Assembly (NCBI GenBank): GCA_030141605.1
Contig: JAQGDQ010000368.1
Location: 40,001 to 101,000, forward strand
Direction of reading: 5' to 3'
Length of the DNA stretch: 61,000 bases
Source: Tubiluchus corallicola
Taxonomy: Eukaryota > Priapulida > Priapulimorpha > Priapulimorphida > Tubiluchidae
Both the position numbers and the translations under genes were made by a program. Positions 52,301-61,000 of this stretch are shown piece by piece. The notes beneath the pieces are model-generated. The model saw only the letters and a program-made list of their open reading frames with translations. It was not told where the DNA came from and did not search any database. Positions within the stretch are counted from its first letter, which is position 1, and the number at the start of each line of letters is the position of its first letter.

Positions 52301-55300
52301 GTATTACGCAGTTAGCAGATAAATACTGCTAAGGGACGCTGGGACAAATTCATCTAGATAATGGTTGTTATAGCAACAGGTTGCAGACAAAATTCCTTTG
52401 CATAAAGTTTTTATCCAGGTGACTGGAGGCATAAACATCATTGCAAATAGATCTCCCTTCATATAGACAGCTACTATTTGGTCAGGAAATAAAAACACAA
52501 AAAATATTGTTTTGTGTTACTAGTGCATTTTTAGGACAGAACAATGCAATATGTACTGTTTTAATGCTTCGAATTTTTCAAAAAGGTTGTTGATAAAATA
52601 AAATCCACTTTGAGCAAAGTAAAAAACTCGTCGCTATAATGAAGCCTGTGTTACTGAGGGAGAAAAAGGTGTCAAACGTTCAGCATCGTTAAAATGAAAC
52701 ATCGCCAAACGGGGACTTACTTGACCGACTCACTACTTTTTTCCACACAGTCAACTAAGCTCTAACTCTAATGCACGGCACAAGACAACTTTTTCCCATT
52801 AGTACAATACTGTACTGGGTTCCCACAATAGATTTTCCAGACTTTTCACTGACCAAATATTGATTTTCCATCTCCAAGATAAGCCGAAACTGCATTACCA
52901 GTATACATATTCAAACATTTTGTTCACCGACATTCATATATTTATACTGATAAATAGTGTGTTGGCATAGTTGCAGTACGCTAACGAAATTACACTAATC
53001 ATATTAAACAAACTTTCTTAATCCAGAAATCGAAACTGGGAGCCTGCCGTAGCAAAATTTTATTTGAACACGAATTGCTGAAAAATATGTTTGGAAAAAT
53101 ATCGGTTCACCATAATTATTTTTGCAACCCTTTCCAATTTCCCTGACTTTTTGCGCCATTTTCCCTGTCTATTTACCAAATTATCTTTTTCCCTGACTTT
53201 TCAGGATAGCCTGTATTTTCAAGGATTTTCCAGGATCTTCCCGGACAGTGGAAATTCAGAATTCTCAGTATAAAAAACACTTGCACAAGTGATGTATTCT
53301 GCAGGAAATATTTGTTCTCCAGTAAAAAGCAAAACACTCATAAGACTACTAATGCATGTTAATTAGACCTACCACAACGAAAAAAACTGAAAAACCTCAA
53401 ATTTTAAAATTGACAGAAAATTTAAACCACAAAATGTTGAAATGGTCATTATGGTAGGTTGTATAAATATGATATTGGTACTGGACAAAACTAGTAAAAG
53501 CTACTTACATTCTATTTCCAAAGATTGGCATTTTGGCCCAACAAAGCCTTCTGCACATAAACATCTTCCGGTTACGGAATCGCAGAGTGCGCCATTGTAG
53601 CACTCACACGTGAACGCACAGTTTGAACCATAGCGACCAATCCTACAAGCTACAAAAATATAACATAACATTACACTAATAATTAACAACTTTTTAGATT
53701 TACGTTTCAATTTGATTACAACACAACGTTTAAATGTCTGTACATTATCTAAACATCTTTGGTTTGTCTGTGCAGCACAGTGAGCAAGTTACCCATTTTT
53801 CCCTTTATGCTTCACTCATCGCATGTTTGATGCAATGCTTGTTCAATTTTAAATCTTTTCTGGAAAGGTTCTTAACTCACTATGAAGCTAAGTCACACCT
53901 GCAGGCTCATGTCCCACCTAACAGCCTTTGAACAGCCTTTCTTAGTACAAGAGTGCACTCAACTGATGCAAAATTTCACAAATATTGTAAATGACATTCT
54001 TTGTTATCGATTATATTTTAATCATTTTTCATATCTGCTTAAAATATATTATGCTTGCCTAACCTGTTTTGTTTGCTTGTATTTGTTTTGCTATGATTTA
54101 GCATAGAAAGAAATAATTTAATAGAACTTAGCATGAATGAGTACAACACATAATCAAGGCGGCCATTTTTACAGACTTGCGAGTGATTTTCTAACACGGT
54201 TTGCACAGAATATTCAGTTTCGTTGATGCTGTGATTTAAAGACCTTTAAATTTGTCGCTACAAAAATGCTGTTCAAATATGAAACAATTTTCTTTGTTTG
54301 GAAGGCTGAGAAAAAATGTACATTGTTAACACGGTAAATTGGCAGGTTTGTAAATACTGTCATTTATAATATCAACAAAAAACTGCATTAAATAAAGTTT
54401 CCTAGCCTGAACTTTTGTAATAGAGTTGACACACAGACAACTGAACCATACTACCCATTACTAACCTTCATTACAGTGAGCACCAGCATATCCTGGAGGA
54501 CACTTGCACTCTCCAGTTACTGGATCACATAAAAATGCACCACAGTCACACTTTTCTTGGCAGCTAGCACCATAATAGTCACGATCACACACTGAAATAA
54601 TCAGTGGTATATATGAAATTCAGACGTGTTTTCATAATACAGCTAATTGATTGTAAGCTTAAATGGGCAAGCACAGTCTTGAAAAAAGATAGAAGCCATA
54701 CTGAGCTTACAGAAAGCTTTCTACATAGATAACTACACTCATATCTAGGTTTGTTGGACCCCGCTTTTATAGATATTGGATAATTCGAACAAAATCTGGT
54801 TCATAGAAAGTCCCGCATACAACGGACATAATCTGTTTCGCGAGCTAACCACTTGTTGGCGGGCCGTCAGTTTGTTTGCATCCAAGCAGCATGTAATGAC
54901 ACGTGTGTAGCTTGTGTGTCGGTGTGCTAAGTTTAATCAGAGTGTGTAAATGGTTTAGAGTTAACTAAGTCAATTGCTGACAGTTTTTTATACTTTTGCA
55001 TAGGAGCAAGCCCCGTATTAGATGTTTTTGAGACAATTAGACGATTGATTCTACATTACCGTGAATATAATACACGGCGCCTACGGTATTAGCTTAGTAT
55101 CAGTGGATACGGACAATCGGCAAATTCAGACCGACATCTCCCCATTTTTGTCTGGTAAATCGAGATATTAGTGTAAATATAATGCTATAGAACTTTGGTT
55201 GAACATCCCTGAAAATTTTAAAATATTCAATTTAAGTTTAAAAAAATGAATTAAACAAATCTCGTTTGACCGTTATTCATAATTTACAGAATAAAAGTTC

Positions 55301-56476
55301 TTTAGGTGTATCTGTTTTAAGAATCATTGTTAGTACCATAGAACTATGTGAAGAGCTTTTCAATTGCTCAAGTGGTCTACCATTCAAGTGATGTAGTAGT
55401 TGTTCTTTAAAATTTCAGAATTTCCCGAAATTTACAATTTTGTAATTTTCAATTGAATTTATATAGTTATAGAATGATGTTATTAGAAAGCACTTGTTCC
55501 TTTTTTCTCCTTACAGCAACTTTCTTATTATTGTTATTGTATTATTGTAACATTGCATTTGTCTTTGTAAAACAAATTTATTCATTTCTGTTCTATGGAA
55601 AATGTCTCGTAAATAGCGAATTGCCAAATCATCTTTCACCTGTAACAGTCTGCTAGTTCATAGCGAGTCAAAAATTACTTACTTGACAACACTTTAAAAC
55701 ACTTGAGAGATTTGCAATAATAATCTACGAAAATTTTGTCTTATCAAGAAGATTTTCACAATCAATAATACTAAATAAATCATAAATACCTCGTTCACAT
55801 TGATCACCCATTCTGCCTTTGGGACAGAGACATCGTCCTGTGACTGATTCACAAGTCGCACTGCTTACACAGTCACATTGCAAACTGCAGTATTCACCGT
55901 AGAAGCCACTAGGACAGCCTAAAAATGTTTAAACCAAGTTATTGTTTTGTAAACTAGACACCAGGGTCCGGTTTCATAAAGCCGTTGCTAAGCTAAAGTT
56001 AACGACATCGTTATTAATAGTTAAGTGAATGTAATAAACAGTTAACTTAGTGACAGCTCTGTGAAACCGGCCCCTGATTCATGTTGCTCATGCTATTCAC
56101 CATAGAAATAGTCTGAGGTTGGTTGTTCTAGGTCCTTAAAATAGTTATTACAGTGCATTCTCTGTTAAGGAGCTAGATTGAAACAATTAGAGAAGAAATG
56201 GCAGCTGATATATATATATATATATATATGTATAAATAAAAAAATATACATATATAAATAAAAATATATACATACATACATACATACATACATACATACA
56301 TACATACATACATACATACATACATACATACATACATACATACATACATACATACATACATACATACATACATACATACATACATACATACATACATACA
56401 TACATACATACATACATACATACATACATACATACATACATACATACATACATACATACATACATACATACATACA

Positions 56477-56512
<36 letters not shown>

Positions 56513-59500
56513 TATGTGTGAAAAAATAATTAAATATGCATATATAGATATATGTATTTACTATTTTCTTGTGTGTTTGTCACAGTATTGATTTTTGTAC
56601 ACATTTTAACACTGTACTTCATTGTTACACAAGCATGTCAAAAAGTTGCAGATGTTCTATATGATTAAAAGCACAGTTGTTTTTCCAACACATTTCACTG
56701 TCTGATCAACGCTTATCAGTTGTAATACGAGAAACTGCAACATTAAGTTTGCTATTTAATCTGTTTTCTTATCACAGTGTTGATTTGATCTTGTACATAT
56801 TGTTGCGAAACCCTCGACTGGGAGCCGCCCGTGGGGTGAGGGACGCGATGACAGCCGAGCAGTCAGCCTTCGTATGACCGTGCTGCATCCTACCAGGTAG
56901 TGCACCAGAAAGAAAGACAAATTATCATTAATTAGGATCATGACAACCGCTGCTAGGCACTGGAAAAAGCAGTACACATGGTGGACACGACAACCAAGAG
57001 AAAGATAGAAAACTATGTGCTCACTTCTTTTATAGCAAATGGTGCATGCAAAGCCAACCCTGACTAAGTGTACCCGCAACAATATTTTTACACTGTATTT
57101 TTATTTAGGTGATTGTTGCATGAACGTGACATGTATAATCATGTCAAAAACCTGCAGATGATGTGTCCGAATAAAAGCCACGTCTTTTCTTAAGTGGGTG
57201 TTGGCTGCCATTTTTCCTTTAACTCTCCTTTTAGTTTTATCTCTCTGAATAAGAACAATTTCAGTTAAGAATTGGATTCTGTAAAGATGGAAAATGGCTC
57301 TTTGTCTGGTCTGAATTCCCAGAGTTGTGGACTGTTTTTGAACAAGAGGTCTCGGTTTCCTTTTAGTTTGCCTAAGTAAGAATCAGGCATCAAGCACTTA
57401 TTGAACAACTGCTTTTCAGTTCGGTACTCATCTTAGATAATGTATTCAAAGTCAATATTGATCACTTTAAAATTAGAAAATAAGAACGTATAGGTTAAAT
57501 AATAAAGCAAAATAAAATAAGCTTACTGAATTCACAATGCTTTCCATAATATCCACTAGGACAGTGACAACAGCCAGTAATCCGGTCACATTCAGCTCCA
57601 TTCTGACACGCGCAGTCCAGTATGCATCCAGGTCCATACTTTCCCATCTCACATTCTACAAAATTAGGAAGTATAGAATTTATTAGTTAAAAATATGTTT
57701 CGTATTAGTGATTAGTCATATATATATTGTTATTAAAACACATATACATATTTAAGAAAGTTTTAATAACAAGAGTTTTTAAACAGAATTAATTTTAAAT
57801 TTGAAGTATGCAGATTCAATAGCGAGATTTAAACTCCCAACACCCAAATATACACATTTAAATATATAAAGTTTACATTATAAACAACGCATGTCTACAT
57901 TACAATACACAGAAAGTTATATACATATACAACAGACAGTTAGGGAGGAGAAATAGCTAAGTGGTCTGGTGTTTTTTAGCAACAAAAATGAAGTAACATC
58001 CAGGCTGGTCTGTGAACAGATGAGTAACTGATGTATTCATCATTTGCTCTCAGAAAATTCATTGTCACTGCGATTCTGACAGATTTCCATGTTACCCATG
58101 GCTGAGTTGTCTTTGTCAGTTTAGTATGTCATTTTAGAGGCATACAGTTGATAATGAACAAGATTCCAGTCCAGCCACAATCTTTCACCTTGACATGGGT
58201 AGATCATGTCATTGTATAAGAAACACATTAAAAGATTACACACCATTCAGACTTGTAATTTGGTAATATAACACAACAACATAAAAACAATACCAAACAG
58301 TTGAAAACAATAAATTTCAAATGACGAGATGAAGTTTGTATTTCACCATCTTGGAAAAGTAATTTATTCTTTAAAAAAAACCACCCACTGGCATTTCGAT
58401 TCCGTAGAAAGAAATTTATTAAACCTATGACACACCACAGCATCTCACAACTGGTATTAGAACAAAAAGCTTTGGTTTCACCACCCACTTACGACATGTC
58501 CATTCCTTCTCGCCTTCAGACACTGGAGGTGGACACCAGATGCTGGATGCTTTGGTGGGTGCATCATAGCTGAATTTGAAGAACTCTTTATTTTTCAAAG
58601 TAAAGCTATTGCCGCTTGCACATTACATTTTGTAAATTCTCCTGCTGTTACAGACAACAATGCTTTACTGGCAATATCAGTAAGGCACAAATAGCAGTCA
58701 TGTGGATTTGTATATAAAAAATCAACTATCTTATTCTTTGCATTTATTTAGTAAACTCCTTTCTCTAGCTTTGCATGCACACTTTAGCTACACAATGAAC
58801 TAAATACAGTCAACCTTGGATGTAAGGGTCACCTCTGGACTGGAAAACATCGTCCCTTAGATCCGATGTCACTTATAGCCGAAGTAAGAGTCAGACTGAG
58901 GGTGAATCTAGACCTGCGAGTTCTGTATATCTCATCTGGTAGCCTAATGCCCAATGAACCGTTTGTCGCAATGTATGTAATATATCAATTTAATGCAAAC
59001 ACTTCCAATCGTCTTGAACTGAACACAAAAATCAATGTTTATTCAAATTCATCCCAATTACAAGCCATTTTACTACTGGTAGTTATGCTAATAATGTTTA
59101 TGCAAATGTTTAAGAAAAGTCTTTTGGACATTTTTACTCCGACGTAATCAGCAATTTTACTTCGAGTTTGCTTGTTATTCATTTGCTTCCAAAAAAATCC
59201 GACATCTTTTTCTGGGTTAACCTAGACACGGGGCCCGCGCGATGTCTCAGCATAGGCTTTTTAGAATGTAAAAAATATTTGATCATAGGTCCCTTATATG
59301 CAAGGTAATTTATCTGGGTTCCTATTATGCAGGACCTGAAGATATCGTCCCTTATAACCGAAAGTCCCTTATATCCGAGTACCCTATATACGAAGATTTT
59401 CATAACAAAAAAAGTGACAAAAAATCGGGAACGGTGTTGGTGGTCCCTTATAAGCGAATACCTTATGCCCGAGGTGGACTGTACACTCACTTGGCTAAAT

Positions 59501-60543
59501 GTTTCACTTTTCAATGTAGTACAGCTTTCTACGTTTCACCACGTCTGCACTGAATACAATGCTAATACTAGATAGAGGCATTAGAACTGGAAATCATATT
59601 TGCAGTTTCGTGGCTCTCTTGTTTCAGATTTGGCATTTGCACCTAATGATCTCTATCAAAGTCCTGTTAACTAAGGTCATCAGACTCTACAGTTACCTTC
59701 TTCGCACGATTCTCCAGTCCAACCTAGTCCACAGTGACAGACTCCGGTCACTTTGTCACACCGACCCCCATTAGCGCAAGTGCACGTGTGGTTGCAAGAA
59801 AGTCCCCAGAAACCAACTGGACATTCTGTGCAGCAAAGAACAAAGTATTAGCAAGATATTTTTAGTATAGGCTTTGATGTTAAGAATCATCAAGACTAAT
59901 GTATATGTAACACATTGAAAGGAACCAGTTATTAAAAAAATGATAAAAGTGCTTCTCATTATTTTCATATACACTATTTTTATATACACTATATATACAC
60001 TTTATAGAGTAATTTCTATAAAAGCCAAAGTTGGATAAGAAAATGTCTCAAGGGTTACTTTAAAATATATACAGACCTATAGATGAATTATAATGGCTGA
60101 CAACTCACCTATTTGTTCAACACTAAAGTTATCTGCTTTTAATAAGACATAATTTCAGGTGAAACATATGTAGACCTATAGATGAATTATAAGGGCTGAC
60201 GATTCACCTATTTGTTCAACATTAAAGTCATTGACTTTCAATGAGACATAACTTCAGGTGAAACATATCTAGACCTAAAGATGAATTATAAGGGCTGACA
60301 ACTCACATATTTGTTCAACGCTAAAGTTATCTGCTTTTACATAATAAGACATAAACTGTGAAAACATGCGCAATACTTAAATAAACAATTACAAATTTAG
60401 TGATAAAGACAAACCTTCCTGACATTTGTCTCCTGTATAACCTGGTGGGCAAATGCACTTTCCTGTTCTTATATCACATTTTCCACCATTATTGCAGTCA
60501 CATAATTGTGTGCAGTTTGTTCCATACCACATTGATGGACATG
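49260..60543 (-). CDS. Multiple-EGF extracellular protein, MEGF6-like, 3' part of gene
   Basis: Six minus-strand exons (60415-60543, 59697-59825, 57527-57655, 55790-55918, 54466-54591, 53509-53649) each encode one EGF module of laminin/MEGF type, about 42-47 residues. The pattern is C-x8-C-x3-C-x-C-x4-5-C-x6-C-x-C-x8-C. All are phase 1-1 with good GT-AG sites, so they join in any number without a frame change. The last module (CRIGRYGSNC to GPKCQSLEIE) and the one before it align best with the final EGF units of MEGF6, a secreted calcium-associated EGF protein with a short tail. MEGF10/11, PEAR1 and SCARF proteins share the module but have a membrane helix, not seen here. A probable final exon at 49260-49306 supplies 15 residues and the stop. 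Upstream exons and any signal peptide lie beyond 61000. The partner and function are unknown. Confidence 0.88.
49307..52026 (-). other. Last intron of the MEGF6-like gene, 3' part
   Basis: AT-rich; no exon, repeat array or RNA recognised. The frames at 50115-50402 (+), 51473-51685 (-) and 51610-51813 (-) have no domain. Confidence 0.35.
52027..52722. mobile_element. Mariner/pogo (Tigger)-like element remnant
   Basis: Left end CAGTAAGTTCTTGCTTAACA after TA. The right end, in reverse complement, reads CAAGTAAGTCCCCGTTTGGC. Near the left end is AAGCGAAACATCATTAAACG, the AACG/CGTTA-rich subterminal texture of pogo/Tigger elements. No transposase. The right flank is worn, so its edge is approximate. 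Confidence 0.5.
52800..53260. repeat. Degenerate TTTTCCCTGACTTTT / GATTTTCC repeat
   Basis: Several copies of TTCCCTGACTTTT, TTTTCCAGACTTTTC and GGATTTTCCAGGATC lie within 450 bases. Sequences of this type recur as dispersed repeats in many invertebrates. Boundaries uncertain. Confidence 0.35.
53509..53649 (-). CDS. MEGF6-like EGF exon (last EGF module)
   Basis: 141 bases, acceptor TATTTTTGTAG, donor GTAAGTAG, phase 1-1. Eight cysteines (CRIGRYGSNCAFTCEC at the start, CLCAEGFVGPKC at the end). It is 12 bases longer than its siblings because of a SLEIE extension after the eighth cysteine, which suits a module leading into a tail. Continuing past the donor meets a stop after two codons. Confidence 0.92.
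54466..54591 (-). CDS. MEGF6-like EGF exon (second last)
   Basis: 126 bases, acceptor TTATTTCAG, donor GTTAGTAATG, phase 1-1. Eight cysteines; one residue shorter than the usual 43 (CDCGAFLCDPVTGECKCPPG). It joins to the next exon as CNEACRIG. Confidence 0.92.
54745..55210. mobile_element. Possible pogo-like element remnant
   Basis: GTTGGACCCCGCTTTTATAG and TTGGATAATTCGAAC at the left are roughly mirrored at the right by TAAATCGAGATATTAG and TTGGTTGAACATCCC. A CG-bearing interior contrasts with the AT-rich intron. Termini are too worn to define. Confidence 0.35.
55790..55918 (-). CDS. MEGF6-like EGF exon
   Basis: 129 bases, acceptor AACATTTTTAG, donor GTATTTATG, phase 1-1. Eight cysteines (CPSGFYGEYCSLQCDC, then CLCPKGRMGDQC). 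It has VSSAT where siblings have an NGG/NGA loop between the fourth and fifth cysteines. Confidence 0.92.
55962..56075. mobile_element. Short palindromic MITE (114 bp)
   Basis: CAGGGTCCGGTTTCATAAAG at the left and CAGGGGCCGGTTTCACAGAG in reverse complement at the right, with GCTAAGCTAAAGTTAAC mirrored by GTTAACTTAGTGACAGC. Typical compact foldback transposon; no coding sequence. Confidence 0.72.
56267..56506. repeat. (ATAC)n microsatellite
   Basis: About 240 bases of uninterrupted ATAC, flanked by TA-rich runs, in a MEGF6-like intron. Met-Tyr-Val-Cys frames on the minus strand are artefacts. Confidence 0.97.
56545..57190 (+). repeat. ~190-bp tandem duplication, second unit split by an insertion
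   Basis: Unit 1 (about 56545-56736) includes GTCACAGTATTGATTTTTGT, TTTTAACACTGTACTTC and CATGTCAAAAAGTTGCAGATG. Unit 2 repeats ATCACAGTGTTGATTTGATC at 56771, breaks at 56801, and resumes at 57082 with ATATTTTTACACTGTATTTT and CATGTCAAAAACCTGCAGATG. Confidence 0.7.
56801..57081. mobile_element. Probable solo LTR (281 bp) with 4-bp target duplication
   Basis: Begins TGTTGCGAAACCC and ends CCCGCAACA, so TG...CA with TGTTGCG/CGCAACA inverted termini. ATAT flanks both sides. GC-richer than the intron. The neighbouring duplicate unit keeps an uninterrupted version of the site (GTACACATTTTAACACTG). No internal retroelement genes, which fits a solo LTR; a TIR-bearing MITE is the alternative. Confidence 0.58.
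57527..57655 (-). CDS. MEGF6-like EGF exon
   Basis: 129 bases, acceptor CTAATTTTGTAG, donor GTAAGC, phase 1-1. It carries nine cysteines: the usual eight plus an extra one in RITGCCHC, where siblings have G-x-C-x-C. It joins downstream as CEFSCPSG. Confidence 0.92.
57656..58806 (-). other. MEGF6-like intron with possible SINE and possible cassette exon
   Basis: GAAATAGCTAAGTGGTCTGG near 57955 resembles a tRNA A box and may mark a decayed SINE. 58493-58569 has splice-like borders and a Cys/Pro-rich coding-like stretch, but its main frame does not fit the neighbours' phase. Neither is firm. Confidence 0.3.
58807..59481. mobile_element. Mariner/pogo-like MITE (675 bp)
   Basis: CAGTCAACCTTGGATGTAAG at the left and, in reverse complement, CAGTCCACCTCGGGCATAAG at the right match at 15 of 20 positions. 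TA flanks both ends (58805-58806, 59482-59483). Subterminal arrays of TCCCTTATAACCGAAAG, TCCCTTATATCCGAG and similar phrases are characteristic of pogo/Tigger-type elements. No transposase. Frames at 58866-59147 and 59179-59514 lie inside. Confidence 0.75.
59697..59825 (-). CDS. MEGF6-like EGF exon
   Basis: 129 bases, acceptor TTTGCTGCACAG, donor GTAACTG, phase 1-1. Eight cysteines (CPVGFWGLSCNHTCTC, NGGRCDKVTGVCHCGLGW). One N-glycosylation sequon NHT. It splices in frame to 57527-57655 (ESCEECEMG). Confidence 0.92.
60073..60365. repeat. 99-bp minisatellite, three units
   Basis: Units start at 60073, 60172 and 60271 with AGACCTATAGATGAATTATA or a one-base variant, exactly 99 bases apart. Each contains CTGACRAYTCACMTATTTG and a TTTTAATAAGACATAA-type end. 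They lie in the intron between two EGF exons. Confidence 0.93.
60415..60543 (-). CDS. MEGF6-like EGF exon (most upstream in window)
   Basis: 129 bases, acceptor GTTATAG, donor GTTTGTC, phase 1-1. Eight cysteines (CPSMWYGTNCTQLCDC, NNGGKCDIRTGKCICPPGY). Further upstream exons must lie beyond 61000 because the module begins in phase 1 with no start codon or signal peptide. Confidence 0.92.
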
Positions 60544-61000
60544 CTATAACAAACAACAAACAACACAAGATAAAAGCCCTAGTATATATTTAACATGTAA
60601 TCACTGTATCAGCTCTTAAATTGGATGTTTTAGTATAGTGAATAAATAGCAGTATCCGCAACTGTATTAATGAATTTGTAGCAAAAAAGCTAACACATTA
60701 TGCAAATACTCTGTTCTACAATCATGTAATAAGCCTTTTCGCAGTTTCATTGTGTGCACATGCAGTTGCTATAGGTCAAAGGTTAAGTGCATCACAGTAA
60801 TGCGTCTTAACTACAACTGTCACGTGACAAGCATGTAAAGCAAAGCCATCTGCCACATCAGTTCAGTAAACTTCAGTTGTTTTACGTGGACTTTACTTAA
60901 TTATGCATTAGTCTGTGCATAGCGTGATTTAATAGCAGGTGTTGCTTGGGAACAAGAAAAAATGAACTAGGTAAGGTTCTAGCTGGTACACTTAACCTTT
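60544..61000 (-). other. MEGF6-like intron, to window edge
   Basis: No exon or repeat recognised. The gene continues to the right outside the window. Confidence 0.4.

Noticed and set aside
53501-53710. 69-residue frame starting with a hydrophobic leader before an EGF module (possible small secreted protein)
   Set aside because: The leader lies in the intron upstream of a good acceptor at 53650; the phase fits splicing from the neighbouring EGF exon.
56165-56505. Three 104-110-codon minus-strand frames
   Set aside because: All are the ATAC repeat read in three frames.
57950-58070. tRNA-derived SINE
   Set aside because: An A-box-like motif is visible, but the B box and tail could not be recognised.

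Overview
The window is animal nuclear DNA, most likely from a bilaterian invertebrate. It is AT-rich, with GT-AG introns, the standard genetic code, many microsatellites, many TA-flanked DNA-transposon fragments, and genes typical of bilaterians. Nothing in it points to bacteria, plasmids, phage or CRISPR, and the exact phylum cannot be read from the sequence. Four protein-coding genes can be supported. (1) 618-1514 (+) is an intronless class A-like G-protein-coupled receptor of 298 residues with unusual signature motifs. (2) 14916-17186 (+) is ODAD4/TTC25, a tetratricopeptide protein of the docking complex that attaches outer dynein arms to ciliary doublets. It has two clear exons and a third, probably spliced, acidic C-terminal exon; forkhead and X-box-like sites lie just upstream. 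(3) 22310-39716 (+) is an NKX6 homeobox gene in three exons. Its last exon, at 39525-39716, carries the end of the homeodomain and lies 14.9 kb beyond exon 2. (4) 49260-60543 (-) is the 3' part of a multi-EGF gene, closest in layout to MEGF6. Six single-module exons, all of phase 1-1, are visible, plus a probable short terminal exon with an RGD tripeptide. The gene's 5' part lies outside the window. Layout: 1-14.7 kb holds the GPCR, a hAT-like remnant, TA-flanked MITEs, a LINE ORF2 tail, microsatellites and a unique-looking, homeodomain-site-rich segment at about 5.3-6.5 kb. 14.7-17.2 kb is ODAD4. 17.2-22.3 kb is NKX6 upstream DNA with another such segment at 18.35-19.17 kb, a 35-bp perfect inverted repeat and a MITE. 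22.3-39.8 kb is NKX6; its second intron is packed with MITEs, triplet arrays, duplicated blocks and a compound inverted repeat, with unique segments between them that could be enhancers. 39.8-47.3 kb is the intergenic space between the convergent NKX6 and MEGF6-like genes. 47.3-61 kb is the MEGF6-like gene with mariner/pogo-like insertions, a probable solo LTR and a 99-bp minisatellite in its introns. The genes do not form an operon or one pathway. NKX6 is a developmental regulator, ODAD4 a motile-cilium part, the GPCR a receptor of unknown ligand, and the MEGF6-like protein extracellular. One possible link is that NKX6 enhancers are spread over neighbouring DNA, with ODAD4 as a bystander; that is inference. 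No undescribed multi-gene system was found. The most useful results are the recovered distal NKX6 exon, the hidden ODAD4 exon, the MEGF6-like exon chain with its terminal exon, and an LTR insertion that can be compared with a nearby copy of its empty target.
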